A DNA stretch of 64,000 nt, taken from positions 1 to 64,000 of the forward strand of contig UCMT01000012.1 of the NCBI GenBank assembly GCA_900473795.1, read 5' to 3'. Shown here one piece after another: positions 26,425 through 36,281 of the stretch. The DNA is from Hyphomicrobiales bacterium. Its GTDB lineage: Bacteria > Pseudomonadota > Alphaproteobacteria > Rhizobiales > Rhizobiaceae. The notes below the pieces were generated by a model. That model searched no databases and was not told where the DNA came from. It was given only the letters and a program-made list of their open reading frames with translations. Positions within the stretch are counted from its first letter, which is position 1. Every line of letters begins with the position of its first letter. A program made the translations under genes and the position numbers.

Positions 26425-27852
26425 TTGAGCTTGAAATTCGGAACCAGCGGCCTGCGCGGCCTCTCCATCGATCTGAACGGCCCGCCCGCGGCCATCTACG
26501 CAACCGCGTTTGCGCGCTACCTTCTCTCGTCCGGCCAGGCGAAACCCGGCTCTCCGATCCTTCTCGGCCGGGATTTTCGCGATTCGAGCCCGTCTATCTC
26601 CGCCATCTGCGCCGGTGCGCTTTCCCGCGCCGGTCTGACCGTGCTGGATTGCGGGACGGTGCCGACGCCGGCGCTGGCCCTGTACGGCCTTGAAAAGGGC
26701 GCGGCCGGGCTGATGATCACCGGCTCCCATATCCCCGCCGACCGCAACGGCATCAAATTCTACCGGCCCGACGGCGAGATCGACAAGGGCGATGAAGAAG
26801 CGATCGGCGTCGAGGCAGCCAAAGTGCAGGCCTCCCCGGTCGATGCCACGCCGGGCAGCGCGGAAGACCATTCGCAGCAGGCGATAGACCTCTTCCTTGC
26901 CCGCAACACGACCATCCTGCCTGCGGGCGCGCTATCCGGCCTGAAGGTCGGCGTCTACCAGCACAGCACGGTCGCCCGCGACCTCTTTGTCGACATCCTT
27001 TCCCACTATGGCGCCGACGTCGTGCCGCTCGGCCGTTCCGAGACCTTCATCCCCGTCGATACCGAAGCCGTCTCCCCCGCGACGATCGACCTCCTCAAGG
27101 CCTGGACTGCCGAGCATGGCCTCGATGCCATCGTTTCGGCCGACGGCGACGGCGACCGCCCGCTCGTCAGCGACGAAACCGGTCAGCCCCTGCGCGGCGA
27201 CCTCATCGGACTGATTGCCGCCCAGTTTGCCGGCGCGGTGGTCGCCGTCACGCCCGTCACCTCCAATTCCGGCCTCGAGCGTCAGCCGGGCATTTCCGTC
27301 CTGCGCACCCGCGTCGGCTCGCCCTTCGTCATCGCCGGCATGCTGGAGGCCATTCGCCAGGGTCAGACGGGCGTCGCCGGCTTCGAGGCCAATGGCGGCA
27401 CGCTGACCGCCACGGATTTCACGCTCAACGGCACCGTGTTCAAGGCGCTGCCGACGCGCGACAGCTTCCTGCCGGCACTGGCCGTGCTCACCCGGGCCGC
27501 ACAGGCCGGCAAGACCCTCTCGGCGCTTGCCGCGAGCTATGCCCTGCCGGTAGCGCTGAGCGACCGGATCGAGAATTTTCCGCTCGAGACAAGCGGCGCG
27601 CTGATGGCCTATCTGCGCGCCGGCGGAGACAATCTCGCGCAATTCCTCGAGCCGATCGGCGCACCGGACAGCATCAGCGACATCGACGGATTGCGGGTCA
27701 CGCTCACCGATGGTCGTGTCATCCACTTCCGTCCGTCCGGCAATGCGCCCGAGATGCGCTGCTATGTCGAGGCGGAAACCGCCGAGCAGGCGGAAGCGCT
27801 GCTCGAACAGGGCCTCGAGCGCATCCGCGCTTTCGCCCGGCAGCGGGGGTGA
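26425..27852 (+). CDS. Phosphomannomutase/phosphoglucomutase family
   Basis: A 475-residue alpha-D-phosphohexomutase, probably interconverting mannose-6-P and mannose-1-P for polysaccharide or nucleotide-sugar synthesis. The phosphoserine loop reads TGSHIPADRNG rather than the commoner TASHNP, the metal loop is DGDGDRP, the sugar-binding loop FEANGG, and the phosphate-binding loop RPSGNAPEMR. Translation starts at TTG 26425 after GGAGA. It resembles rhizobial NoeK-type mutases, but the exact substrate cannot be fixed by sequence. Confidence 0.9.
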   Translation: MSLKFGTSGLRGLSIDLNGPPAAIYATAFARYLLSSGQAKPGSPILLGRDFRDSSPSISAICAGALSRAGLTVLDCGTVPTPALALYGLEKGAAGLMITGSHIPADRNGIKFYRPDGEIDKGDEEAIGVEAAKVQASPVDATPGSAEDHSQQAIDLFLARNTTILPAGALSGLKVGVYQHSTVARDLFVDILSHYGADVVPLGRSETFIPVDTEAVSPATIDLLKAWTAEHGLDAIVSADGDGDRPLVSDETGQPLRGDLIGLIAAQFAGAVVAVTPVTSNSGLERQPGISVLRTRVGSPFVIAGMLEAIRQGQTGVAGFEANGGTLTATDFTLNGTVFKALPTRDSFLPALAVLTRAAQAGKTLSALAASYALPVALSDRIENFPLETSGALMAYLRAGGDNLAQFLEPIGAPDSISDIDGLRVTLTDGRVIHFRPSGNAPEMRCYVEAETAEQAEALLEQGLERIRAFARQRG

Positions 27853-27961
27853 CCGAGGCCATCAGCGTGAACAGGTAAATTCATTTCGGGCGAAAACCCT
27901 TGTAATCCAAGCCTTTGTTCGACTTTTCAGCAGGGTTTTCAAGAAAACTTCAAAAACCCTG

Positions 27962-27989
27962 TTGACACCACAGCGCGCGCCCCTTACAT
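27962..27989 (+). promoter_or_regulatory. Promoter of tRNA-Leu
   Basis: A consensus -35 TTGACA (27962-27967), a 16-base spacer and TTACAT (27984-27989) lie 12 bases before the mature 5' end of the tRNA. Confidence 0.65.
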
Positions 27990-28000
27990 GCCGGTCCGTC

Positions 28001-28087
28001 GCCCAGATGGCGGAATTGGTAGACGCGCCAGCTTCAGGTGCTGGTACTCGCAAGGGTGTGGAGGTTCGAGTCCTCTTCTGGGCACCA
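28001..28087 (+). tRNA. tRNA-Leu (anticodon CAG)
   Basis: An 87-base class II tRNA with acceptor arm GCCCAGA/TCTGGGC, discriminator A and encoded CCA. The anticodon stem CCAGC/GCTGG closes the loop TTCAGGT with CAG at 28035-28037. A variable arm and GGTTCGAGTCC T-loop are present. It decodes CUG, the dominant leucine codon in this GC-rich genome. Confidence 0.97.
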
Positions 28088-28094
28088 AATTCCA

Positions 28095-28132
28095 AAAAAG
28101 CTCTGTAATCCCAAAAGGATGCAGAGCTTTTT
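28095..28132 (+). terminator. Terminator of tRNA-Leu
   Basis: AAAAAGCTCTG pairs with CAGAGCTTTTT (11 bp) and is followed by GCTTTTT, eight bases after the tRNA. Confidence 0.9.
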
Positions 28133-28323
28133 GCTTTTTGGCCCAACCTTGCCGGTTGACGGCCTCTCAGCCCCAACAGGCTTCGTTTGGTCGCGCGATC
28201 ACTCGCCAGCGGCGCCAAAAGGCCATCAGCAGACGGGCACTGCGCTTCCCTCTTCAATCTCACACGCCCCCAACACCGCCCTTTCACCCCTCGCCCTCAA
28301 GTACGCACATTCATAGCAAAATA

Positions 28324-28348
28324 ATTAAATTCATTCGATTGACTTAAT
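28324..28348. promoter_or_regulatory. Candidate operator before the TetR gene
   Basis: An AT-rich imperfect palindrome, ATTAA at 28324-28328 and TTAAT at 28344-28348 with partial symmetry between them, lies 26 bases before the TetR start. TetR regulators commonly bind such sites to repress their own operon. The assignment is by position and symmetry only. Confidence 0.4.
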
Positions 28349-28373
28349 TTCTCAAACGGCCTATATTTGCGCC

Positions 28374-29075
28374 ATGTCTAAAATAGAAAACGATCAAAAC
28401 ACTTCACCCTCGCGCCGTGACGCGACGCGTGAAAAGCTGCTTGCCGCCGCGCTTGACGTGTTCGGCCGCTACGGCTTCGACGGCGCCTCGACACGCCGGC
28501 TTGCCGATGCCGCGGGCGTCAACCTGCAGGCCATTCCCTATTATTTTTCGGGCAAGGAAGGCCTCTATATCGCCACCGCCGACTATCTGACGGAGCTGAT
28601 CGGCGATCACGTCAGCGGCATGCAGCAGCGCGTCGGCGCTCGCATCGTCGCGCTCGACGCGGCGGGCGAACCGATGTCATCGGCAGAGGCCCGTGCCTTC
28701 CTCACCGAAATCGCCCAGACGATGATCGCGCTCTTCGTCAGCAAGAAATCCGAATCCTGGGCCCGCTTCATCATCCGCGAGCAAATGGAGCCCACCGAAG
28801 CCTTTACGCGGGTCTATCAGGGCATCATGCGGCCGATGATCGAGATCGCCCGGCGGCTGATCGGCACGATCCTCGATGATGACCCGGCATCCGAGCATGT
28901 GCGGTTGCGCGCCTTTTCCTTTATCGGCAGCATCCTCGTTTTCCGCATGGCGCACGCCGCCGTGCTCGCGCAGATGGAGTGGGTGACGGCCGGTCCGCAG
29001 GAGGTCGCAACGCTGCGCAATCTGGCCGCTGAACTCGTCACAGCCCTTGAGCCCTACAAAGGAGGCGCAGCATGA
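28374..29075 (+). CDS. TetR-family regulator (CecR/YbiH-like)
   Basis: A 233-residue repressor. The N-terminal helix-turn-helix ([18 protein letters not shown], then [19 protein letters not shown]) is followed by a DUF1956-like ligand domain, the arrangement of E. coli CecR. In E. coli CecR controls the ybhGFSR genes and drug sensitivity; here the same genes follow at once, the next ATG overlapping this stop in ATGA. It therefore very probably regulates the downstream efflux system. An AT-rich palindrome upstream is a candidate operator. Confidence 0.9.
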   Translation: MSKIENDQNTSPSRRDATREKLLAAALDVFGRYGFDGASTRRLADAAGVNLQAIPYYFSGKEGLYIATADYLTELIGDHVSGMQQRVGARIVALDAAGEPMSSAEARAFLTEIAQTMIALFVSKKSESWARFIIREQMEPTEAFTRVYQGIMRPMIEIARRLIGTILDDDPASEHVRLRAFSFIGSILVFRMAHAAVLAQMEWVTAGPQEVATLRNLAAELVTALEPYKGGAA

Positions 29076-30079
29076 AAAGGATCATCGTCATTCTGCTGCT
29101 CGCCGTCGCCGGGGCGTCCGCCTGGTGGTTCGAGCTGCCCGCGAAACTCGGATGGGAGGCTGCGGAACGAAAGGGCTTCGTGCTCTACGGCAATGTCGAT
29201 ATTCGCCAGGTCTCCCTCGGCTTCCGTGTCAACGGCCGGTTGTCGGAGGTCGCAGTCGATGAAGGCGATGCCGTCGAGAGCGGTGCGGTTCTGGCCAGGC
29301 TCGATGCCCGGCCCTACGACTATGCCGTCCGCTCGGCAGAGGCCAATGCTGCTGCCCTGCGCGCCACGCTCGACAAGCTGAAGGCCGGCCCCCGCCCGAC
29401 CGAGATCGCCCAGACACGCGCCAACTACAATGCCAGTGTCGCCGAGCTTCAGAACGCCGAACTCGAGCTTACCCGCGCTGAGCAGCTTCGTCCGCGCGGC
29501 ACGATCTCGCAGTCGGCCTTCGACCAGGCGACGGCGGCGAAAGCGATGGCGGCGGCGCGCACGGAGGCCGCCAGGCAGGCACTGAACCTGATCGAGGAAG
29601 GCACCCGCGCCGAAGACATCGCCACCGCCGCCGCGCAGCTGCAGGCCGCGGAAGCGACACTGGCCTCCGCCCGCACATCGCTGGAGGACACCGAGCTTCG
29701 CGCGCCGAACGACGGCATCATCCTCTCGCGGGTGCGCGAAACCGGCGCCATCGTCGCGCCGGCGGACAGCGTCTTCGTCCTGTCGCTGACGCAGCCGGTG
29801 TGGGTGCGCACCTACGTCGCCGAACCCGACCTCGGCCGCATTCATCCCGGCATGAAGGTGAAGGTGACGTCCGACACCCGCCCGAACGACGCCTATGACG
29901 GCACGATCGGCTTCATGTCGCCGGTCGCCGAGTTCACCCCGAAATCGGTGGAAACGGCGGAGCTGCGCACCGATCTCGTCTACCGCCTGCGCATCGTCAT
30001 CGACAAGCCGGGGCCGGACTTGCGCCAGGGCATGCCGGTCACCGTCCGCCTTCCCTTGGGCGAGGCAGCGGGACGATGA
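29072..30079 (+). CDS. ybhG: HlyD/YbhG-type periplasmic adaptor
   Basis: A 335-residue membrane-fusion protein. An N-terminal hydrophobic anchor (residues about 4-20) is followed by a split lipoyl domain ([23 protein letters not shown]), a long alpha-helical hairpin rich in Ala, Glu and Gln, the second lipoyl half ([13 protein letters not shown]) and a beta-barrel domain. It would link the inner-membrane ABC transporter to an outer-membrane channel. Its start overlaps the TetR stop by four bases and its stop overlaps the ATPase start, so the operon is tightly coupled. Confidence 0.92.
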   Translation: MKRIIVILLLAVAGASAWWFELPAKLGWEAAERKGFVLYGNVDIRQVSLGFRVNGRLSEVAVDEGDAVESGAVLARLDARPYDYAVRSAEANAAALRATLDKLKAGPRPTEIAQTRANYNASVAELQNAELELTRAEQLRPRGTISQSAFDQATAAKAMAAARTEAARQALNLIEEGTRAEDIATAAAQLQAAEATLASARTSLEDTELRAPNDGIILSRVRETGAIVAPADSVFVLSLTQPVWVRTYVAEPDLGRIHPGMKVKVTSDTRPNDAYDGTIGFMSPVAEFTPKSVETAELRTDLVYRLRIVIDKPGPDLRQGMPVTVRLPLGEAAGR

Positions 30080-31818
30080 CCGAGGCTGCGAACAGGACCG
30101 AACTGGTCCGGCTGTCGGACGTGACGAAGCGGTTCGGTGATGCCCCGCCGGCGCTCGATGCCGTGTCCGGGTCGATCCTCGGCGGCGAGATCACCGGGCT
30201 TGTCGGCCCCGACGGCGCCGGCAAGACGACGCTCATCCGGCTGATGACCGGCCTGATGCTGCCGGACAGCGGCAGCGTCGACGTGCTTGGCTTCGACACC
30301 GCCAGGGACCCGGCGGCCATCCAGGCCGCCATCGGCTACATGCCGCAGCGCTTCGGCCTCTACGAAGACCTGTCGGTGCAGGAAAACCTTGATCTCTACG
30401 CCGACCTGCGCGGCCTGCCGAAGGACGAGCGGGCGGCGACCTTCGACGAGCTCCTGACCTTCACCGATCTCAAGCGCTTCACCGGCCGGCTGGCCGGAAA
30501 GCTCTCCGGCGGCATGAAGCAGAAGCTGGGGCTTGCCTGCGCGCTTTTGAAGAAACCCCGCCTGCTGCTGCTCGACGAGCCGGGCGTCGGCGTCGATCCG
30601 ATTTCGCGCCGCGATCTCTGGAAGATGGTCGAAGACCTGACGAAGGAAGGCATCGGCGTCGTCTGGTCGACCGCCTATCTCGACGAGGCGGAAGTCTGTG
30701 ACGGCGTGCTGCTGCTCAACCAGGGAAAACTCATGTTTTCCGGCAAGCCGGCGGATATGACCGCCCGTGTCGAGGGCCGGGTGTTCCGGGTCTCCGGCGT
30801 CTCCGGGCGCAAGCGGCAGGTGCTGGCGAAGCTGCTCGACGAAGAAGGTATCATCGACGGCGTCATCCAGGGCGAGGCGCTGCGGATTGTCGCCGGGGAA
30901 GGGAGCGAGCCGGCATTCCGATCCGCCGGAGACGGCGCAAAGGCTGCCCCTGCCCCGCCGCGCTTCGAGGATGCCTTCGTCGACATGCTCGGCGGCGGGC
31001 CGGGCGGCCGCTCCAAACTCGCCGAAGCGCAGCAGCCGCTGGCCGCAACAGATGACCGCCCCGTCATCGAGGCGAAGGGACTGACCAAACGCTTCGGCGA
31101 CTTCACCGCCGCGGACGGCATCACCTTCGATATCCAGCGCGGCGAGATCTTCGGCCTGCTCGGCCCGAACGGCGCCGGCAAATCGACGACCTTCAAGATG
31201 CTCTGCGGCCTGTTGAAGCCGACAGCCGGCGAAGGCCGTGTCGCCGGCTTCGACCTGCGCCGCGATGCCGCCTCCGCACGCAACCAGCTCGGCTACATGG
31301 CGCAGAAGTTCTCGCTCTACGGTGATCTCAGCATCGCCCAGAACCTCGATTTCTTCGCCGGCGTCTATGGCCTTTCCGGCCAGCGCAAGCGCGAGCGCAT
31401 TGCCTTGATGAACGAGATCTTCGATTTCGGCCACCATGCCGGACAATCGTCCAAGGACCTGCCGCTCGGCCTGAAGCAGCGGCTGGCGCTCGCCTGCGCC
31501 GTCATGCACGAACCGCGGGCGCTGTTCCTCGACGAACCCACCTCCGGCGTCGACCCGATCACCCGGCGCGAATTCTGGACGCATATCAATGCACTGGTCG
31601 AGAAGGGTGTGACGGTGCTCGTCACCACCCATTTCATGGAGGAGGCCGAATATTGCGACCGGATCTCGCTGATCTATCGCGGCCGCTCGATCGCGCTCGG
31701 CTCGCCGGACGAGCTGAAGGCGAGCGTCGTCACCGACGACCAGCCCGATCCGACCATGGAGGACGCCTTCATCGCGCTCATCCGCCAATCCGAAACCGAA
31801 ACGAGGCAAGCGGCATGA
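30076..31818 (+). CDS. ybhF: Double ABC ATPase (YbhF type)
   Basis: A 580-residue protein with two complete ABC ATPase domains in one chain. The first has Walker [10 protein letters not shown] and LSGGMKQK; the second has GPNGAGKST and the variant signature LPLGLKQR, each with Walker B LLLDEP or LFLDEP. It powers export through the two YbhS/YbhR permeases. In E. coli the system affects cefoperazone, chloramphenicol and cation tolerance. Four-base overlaps join it to the adaptor upstream and the permease downstream. Confidence 0.93.
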   Translation: MTEAANRTELVRLSDVTKRFGDAPPALDAVSGSILGGEITGLVGPDGAGKTTLIRLMTGLMLPDSGSVDVLGFDTARDPAAIQAAIGYMPQRFGLYEDLSVQENLDLYADLRGLPKDERAATFDELLTFTDLKRFTGRLAGKLSGGMKQKLGLACALLKKPRLLLLDEPGVGVDPISRRDLWKMVEDLTKEGIGVVWSTAYLDEAEVCDGVLLLNQGKLMFSGKPADMTARVEGRVFRVSGVSGRKRQVLAKLLDEEGIIDGVIQGEALRIVAGEGSEPAFRSAGDGAKAAPAPPRFEDAFVDMLGGGPGGRSKLAEAQQPLAATDDRPVIEAKGLTKRFGDFTAADGITFDIQRGEIFGLLGPNGAGKSTTFKMLCGLLKPTAGEGRVAGFDLRRDAASARNQLGYMAQKFSLYGDLSIAQNLDFFAGVYGLSGQRKRERIALMNEIFDFGHHAGQSSKDLPLGLKQRLALACAVMHEPRALFLDEPTSGVDPITRREFWTHINALVEKGVTVLVTTHFMEEAEYCDRISLIYRGRSIALGSPDELKASVVTDDQPDPTMEDAFIALIRQSETETRQAA

Positions 31819-32942
31819 GCTCGGCATTGGACAGGATCAGGCGCTTTACGGCTCTCGTGCGCAAGGAGAGCTATCAGGCCGTGCGGGACCCCAGCACGAC
31901 TCTGATCGCCTTCGTGCTGCCGTTGATCCTGCTCTTCCTGTTCGGCTATGGCGTCTCGCTCGACACCACCCGCACCCGCGTCGGCCTCGTCATGGAGGAG
32001 ACCACACCGCTTACCCAGAGCCTCGCCGCAAGCTTCGAAGCCTCGCCTTATTTCGCCGTTGCCACCAGCCGCGACCGGCGCGTTTTCGAGGAGGATCTGG
32101 TCAATGGCCGCATTCGCGGCATTCTCGTCATCCCCGCCAGTTTCACCACCGACTATGCCGCCGGCAACCACCCGCAGGTGCAGGTGATCGTCGACGGCTC
32201 CGAGCCGAACACGGCGAATTTCGTCCAGAACTACGCGCAGGGCACCGTCGCCAACTGGGAGCGCCAGCGGCAGGCTCTGATGGCAGAGGGTGCGCCCGCC
32301 ATCACCATCGAACAGCGCTTCTGGTTCAATCCGGAACTCACCAGCCGCTATTTCCTCGTGCCCGGCTCGATCGCCATCGTCATGACGCTGGTCGGCACGC
32401 TTCTGACCTCGCTGGTGGTCGCCCGCGAATGGGAGCGCGGCACGATGGAGGCGATGATGGCGACGCCGGTGACGGCGGTCGAGCTCTTGATCGGCAAGAT
32501 CTTTCCCTATTTCCTGCTCGGCCTTGCCGCGATGACGCTCTGCGTGCTGCTCGCCGTCTTCCTGTTCGGCGTGCCCTTCCGCGGCTCGGTCGTCGCGCTC
32601 TACGCGCTGTCGGCGACCTTCCTCATTCCGGCACTCGGCCAGGGGCTTTTGATCTCGGCCGCGACGAAGAACCAGTTCCTCGCCTCGCAGCTGGCGCTGA
32701 TCACCGCCTTCCTGCCGGCCTTCCTGCTCTCGGGCTTTCTGTTCGAGATCAATTCCATGCCGACGGTTATCCAGTGGATCACCTTCATCGTGCCAGCGCG
32801 CTACCTGATCCCGAGCCTGCAGACGGTGTTCCTCGCCGGCGATATCTGGCCGATGTTTCTGCATTCGATCGCGGTCATGCTGACGATCGGCGCGGTGTTC
32901 TTCTTGGCTGCCGCCCGCAGCACCAGAAAGAGGATCGGCTGA
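31815..32942 (+). CDS. ybhS: ABC-2 type permease (YbhS type)
   Basis: A 375-residue ABC-2 permease: one N-terminal membrane helix (FVLPLILLFLFGYGVSL), a large periplasmic domain of about 150 residues, then five hydrophobic segments near the C-terminus, with the conserved REWERGTMEAMMATPV between them. It starts at ATG 31815, overlapping the ATPase stop, and ends in TGATG overlapping the next permease. It forms the transmembrane channel together with the following gene. Confidence 0.92.
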   Translation: MSSALDRIRRFTALVRKESYQAVRDPSTTLIAFVLPLILLFLFGYGVSLDTTRTRVGLVMEETTPLTQSLAASFEASPYFAVATSRDRRVFEEDLVNGRIRGILVIPASFTTDYAAGNHPQVQVIVDGSEPNTANFVQNYAQGTVANWERQRQALMAEGAPAITIEQRFWFNPELTSRYFLVPGSIAIVMTLVGTLLTSLVVAREWERGTMEAMMATPVTAVELLIGKIFPYFLLGLAAMTLCVLLAVFLFGVPFRGSVVALYALSATFLIPALGQGLLISAATKNQFLASQLALITAFLPAFLLSGFLFEINSMPTVIQWITFIVPARYLIPSLQTVFLAGDIWPMFLHSIAVMLTIGAVFFLAAARSTRKRIG

Positions 32943-34054
32943 TGTGGTGGACGCGGCTTCGAGCCCTGATCGTGAAGGAACTGCTGGCGGTGCTGCGCGA
33001 CCCGAAGGGCCGCGCCATCCTGATCGGCCCGCCCCTCATCCAGCTTCTCGTCTTCTCCTATGCGGCGACGCTCGAGGTGCGCAATGTCGACGTGATGATC
33101 CTCAATCGCGACTCAGGCCATTGGGGACAGGAACTGGTCGAGCGCATCGACGGTTCGCCAACCTTCCGGAAGATCGAGATCGCCGCCAATCCGCAACAGG
33201 TCCGCGAGGCGATCGACGGCCAGGATGTCATTGCCGCCGTCGAGATCGGCCCGGATTTCTCCCGCGGCATCGAGGCCGGAACCCCGGTCGACCTGCAGAT
33301 CATCCTCGACGGGCGCCGCTCCAATGCCTCGCAGATCGTCTCCGGCTACCTGACCCAGATCGCCGGCGGACTTGCCGCCGAGACGCCGGCCGGCAAACGG
33401 TCCGCGGCCCGCTCCATCTCGACCATCGCGCGCAACTGGTTCAATCCGAACCTCACCTATCAATGGTTCATGGTGCCGAACCTGATCGCCAGCATTGCGC
33501 TGTTGATCGGCCTGATCGTCACGGCGCTGTCGATCGCCCGCGAGCGCGAACTCGGCACCTTCGACCAGCTGATGGTGTCGCCGCTGCGGGTGCATGAGAT
33601 CCTGATCGGCAAGCTTCTGCCGCCGATGATGATCGGCCTGTTCCACATCACCCTCTATATCCTGGCGGCGATCTTCATCTTCGGCCTGCCGCTCCGGGGA
33701 TCGCTGTTTTTGCTCTATGGCAGCGGCATCTTCTATCTCGCGTCGGTGGTCGGCATCGGCCTGTTCATCTCGGCGCTGTCGATGACGCAGCAGCAGGCCA
33801 TCCTCGGCGCCTTCCTGTTCATGGTGCCGGCCATGCTGCTCTCCGGCTTTGCGACGCCGATCGAGAACATGCCTGACTGGCTTCAGCCGGTGACGCTGGT
33901 CAACCCGCTGCGCTACTTCCTGATCATCGTGAAGGGCGTCTTCCTCAAGGATATCGGCCTTGCCGAGGTCGTGCACCAGACGATCCCGCTCTGCCTGATC
34001 GCCGCCGTCACCTTGAGCGCCGCCGCCTGGCTGTTCCGCAGGCGCTTGGAATGA
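32942..34054 (+). CDS. ybhR: ABC-2 type permease (YbhR type)
   Basis: A 370-residue paralogue of the preceding permease with the same layout: N-terminal helix, periplasmic domain and C-terminal membrane segments, with RERELGTFDQLMVSPL between helices. Its ATG overlaps the previous stop by one base. The pair forms a heterodimeric exporter with YbhF and YbhG. No strong terminator follows; CCTT and AAGG can pair weakly just after the stop. Confidence 0.92.
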   Translation: MWWTRLRALIVKELLAVLRDPKGRAILIGPPLIQLLVFSYAATLEVRNVDVMILNRDSGHWGQELVERIDGSPTFRKIEIAANPQQVREAIDGQDVIAAVEIGPDFSRGIEAGTPVDLQIILDGRRSNASQIVSGYLTQIAGGLAAETPAGKRSAARSISTIARNWFNPNLTYQWFMVPNLIASIALLIGLIVTALSIARERELGTFDQLMVSPLRVHEILIGKLLPPMMIGLFHITLYILAAIFIFGLPLRGSLFLLYGSGIFYLASVVGIGLFISALSMTQQQAILGAFLFMVPAMLLSGFATPIENMPDWLQPVTLVNPLRYFLIIVKGVFLKDIGLAEVVHQTIPLCLIAAVTLSAAAWLFRRRLE

Positions 34055-34289
34055 TGCTGCCTTGACTTTTCTAAGGTTGTGAAATGCAATATTACGCATC
34101 ACTTGCGTAAGCCATTGCTTTCAATTGTTCTTCCATAGCTTTGCAAGGCATCACAGGTTTGTGGACGTCCGGTTATGGTTTCGGAAACCACAACCCAGGA
34201 TAAATTCTGCCGCTCCCTTCTTTGTTACCGTCTATACAGGTAATAGTATATATCGTGAGCGCAACGCTCGCATTACGGGTATCTAATTT
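34055..34289. promoter_or_regulatory. AT-rich intergenic region with several dyads
   Basis: About 235 bases of lower GC than the flanks. It holds an exact dyad TTACGC/GCGTAA (34092-34110), an 11-base hairpin GGTTATGGTTT/AAACCACAACC with one mismatch (about 34172-34196), and GAGCG/CGCTC close to the next gene. These could be operators or leader hairpins for the small gene at 34290. No coding capacity is evident. Confidence 0.35.
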
Positions 34290-34637
34290 ATGAAAATCGC
34301 ATTTCAGGTCGTGACCGGCGTTTTGTTTCTTTTTGTCGTTTCCGTCTGGTTGGGTGGAGTGCGTCTCGTGGTCGTCCCCGCCTCTTCGCTGTTGATGTAC
34401 CCGGCGACCGCTGTGGTCACCGATGGACATGCCTATCGTATGATCGACAGCCCCCAGGCCATGTGTGGCAGGCAGACCTATCCCGCCACGGATTGCGAGC
34501 AGGTCGCCATTCGCAAACTGTCGAGGGACGCGCTCGTCAAGCTCCCCTTCAACCGGTGGCTCTACGAATTTACCGACCCGGAACGGCCGGCGAGAGGCAA
34601 TCTGTTCGGCGAAGCGACCTTGAGAAAGTCGATCTGA
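34290..34637 (+). CDS. Small exported or membrane-anchored protein, unknown
   Basis: A 115-residue protein with a hydrophobic N-terminal segment (about residues 5-32) that is either an uncleaved anchor or a long signal peptide, followed by a soluble domain with two cysteines (MCGRQ and DCEQV) that may form a periplasmic disulfide. I do not recognise the family. It is a single gene in a low-GC setting between the efflux operon and pccR, with its 3' end facing that of pccR. Confidence 0.65.
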   Translation: MKIAFQVVTGVLFLFVVSVWLGGVRLVVVPASSLLMYPATAVVTDGHAYRMIDSPQAMCGRQTYPATDCEQVAIRKLSRDALVKLPFNRWLYEFTDPERPARGNLFGEATLRKSI

Positions 34638-34706
34638 GCGGGCGACGCAGGAACCGCCCAGCGATCGAAAAGCGTTGCGACCAGCGGAGCACGGCCAATT
34701 TTCGCG

Positions 34707-36116
34707 TCAATCCGCGATCCGGTAGGGAAGCGGGCCGCGCACCGTGTGATCGACGATGAGCTTGCGCTTGAGCGGCGGCACGGCGCGGCTGGTGCATTTC
34801 GTGCGTTCACAGATGCGGCAGGAAATGCCGATCGGATCGAAGGCCGCGCGATTGCTCATGTCCAGCCCGTCGGCATAGATGAAACTGTGCGCATCGGAAA
34901 TGTCGCAGCCGAGCGCGATCGCATAGCTCGGCCGCGGCGTGCCGAAACTGCCGCCGCCCTTGGTCACCTGCGTCGCCAGACAGAGGTAGCGCATGCCGTC
35001 GGGCGTTTCCGCCAACTGACGGATCATCCGTCCCGGCGTTTCGAAAGCCTGGTGCACGTTCCAGAGCGGGCAGGCGGCGCCGAAACGGGCGAACTGCAGC
35101 TTGGCGGCGCTGTGCCGCTTGGTGATGTTGCCGGCGCGGTCGATGCGGGCGAAGAAGATCGGGATGCCCTTGGCGCCCGGCCGCTGCAGCGTCGAGAGCC
35201 TGTGACAAACCTGCTCCAGCGAGGCGCCGAAACGCGCCGCCAGCAGTTCGAGATCATGCCGCAGCTCGCGCGCCGCGACGAGGAAGGATTGATAGGGCAG
35301 AAGCAAGGCACCGGCGAAATAGTTCTGCAGGCCGATGCGACAGATCTCGTAGGCTTCCTCGGTGCGGAAGCCGGCAGCAGCCGCAACGGCGTCGATCTCC
35401 TTGCCGGCATGCAACTGGGCGATCTGCAGGGCGATCTGGAAATCGCGCGTCGGCGCCGGAGCATAGGGATTGAGCGTCAGGATGCGCGACTTCGGATCAT
35501 AGCGGCGCAGCTCGTCGCTGTCGGGCGCGCCGCGCACGATCCGCACCCCATGCTGCCGCTCGATATATGCCGACATCAGCCCATGGCTGTCGCCTTCGCC
35601 AATCCCGAGCGCTTGCGCCAGCCGCTCCGCCGATATGTCGATGTCGTGGATGTAGTTGTCGACGAAGTGGAAGAAATCCCGCACCTCCTCATAGGGCGTC
35701 GTCTCGGTCAGCGCCGCGCCGCGCGCATCGTCGAAGCTGGCAAGCTGCTCGCTGTTGCGGCGATAGGCCTGATGGACCGCAATCAGCGCGTGGGCGAGAC
35801 CCGGGGCATTCTGTGTCACCAGCTTCAGTTCCTGCAGGCTGGGCGTATAGGTCTCGAACAGCGGGTCCGAGAGCGCCTCCGAAAGCGCCGAAAGCAGCCG
35901 GTCACCCTCACCGGAGGAAAGATCGCCGATGCTGATCTGGAACTTCTCCGCCAGCGCCAGCAGCACCGAAGCGGATACCGGCCGCTGATTGTTCTCGATC
36001 TGGTTGAGATAGCTGGTCGAGATGCCGATGCGCTCGGCAAATTGCGCCTGGGTCGTGCGGCTCGCTTCGCGCAGCGCCCGCACCTTCCGGCCGATGAAAA
36101 GTTTTCCGATCGCCAT
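34707..36116 (-). CDS. pccR: Short-chain acyl-CoA regulator PccR (XRE/ScfR family)
   Basis: A 469-residue regulator. An N-terminal XRE helix-turn-helix (residues about 10-65; QAQFAERIGISTSYLNQIENNQRP) is followed by an IrrE/M78-peptidase-like middle and the cysteine-containing C-terminal domain of the ScfR family (GISCRICERTKCTSRAVPP). In Rhodobacter, PccR senses propionyl-CoA and controls pccB. Here it is divergent from pccB, and the 165-base gap contains TTTGCAAA-type sites. It should therefore regulate propionate catabolism. The start MAIGKLFIG is standard for the family. Confidence 0.93.
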   Translation of the reverse strand: MAIGKLFIGRKVRALREASRTTQAQFAERIGISTSYLNQIENNQRPVSASVLLALAEKFQISIGDLSSGEGDRLLSALSEALSDPLFETYTPSLQELKLVTQNAPGLAHALIAVHQAYRRNSEQLASFDDARGAALTETTPYEEVRDFFHFVDNYIHDIDISAERLAQALGIGEGDSHGLMSAYIERQHGVRIVRGAPDSDELRRYDPKSRILTLNPYAPAPTRDFQIALQIAQLHAGKEIDAVAAAAGFRTEEAYEICRIGLQNYFAGALLLPYQSFLVAARELRHDLELLAARFGASLEQVCHRLSTLQRPGAKGIPIFFARIDRAGNITKRHSAAKLQFARFGAACPLWNVHQAFETPGRMIRQLAETPDGMRYLCLATQVTKGGGSFGTPRPSYAIALGCDISDAHSFIYADGLDMSNRAAFDPIGISCRICERTKCTSRAVPPLKRKLIVDHTVRGPLPYRIAD

Positions 36117-36117
36117 T

Positions 36118-36168
36118 TTCGCAAATTCGCAATTTACAATTTGCAAATTTGTATATTCTGCATTTGCA
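36118..36168. promoter_or_regulatory. Predicted PccR operator cluster
   Basis: A perfect TTTGCAAA at 36140-36147 is flanked by near matches TTCGCAAA (36118-36125), TTCGCAAT (36126-36133) and TTTGCA (36163-36168), immediately upstream of pccR. The known PccR motif is paired TTTGCAAA. The cluster overlaps the likely pccR promoter, which suggests autoregulation plus control of pccB. Confidence 0.7.
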
Positions 36169-36281
36169 CATGATCCAAGGTTTTTTTCGATGCTTTGCCG
36201 GCTATTGCGGGAGAAAGAAATCCGGTCACAATAGCCGCGAACAGGGCAGCCGGAGAAGCCGGGCACGAGGGGGAACACGCG

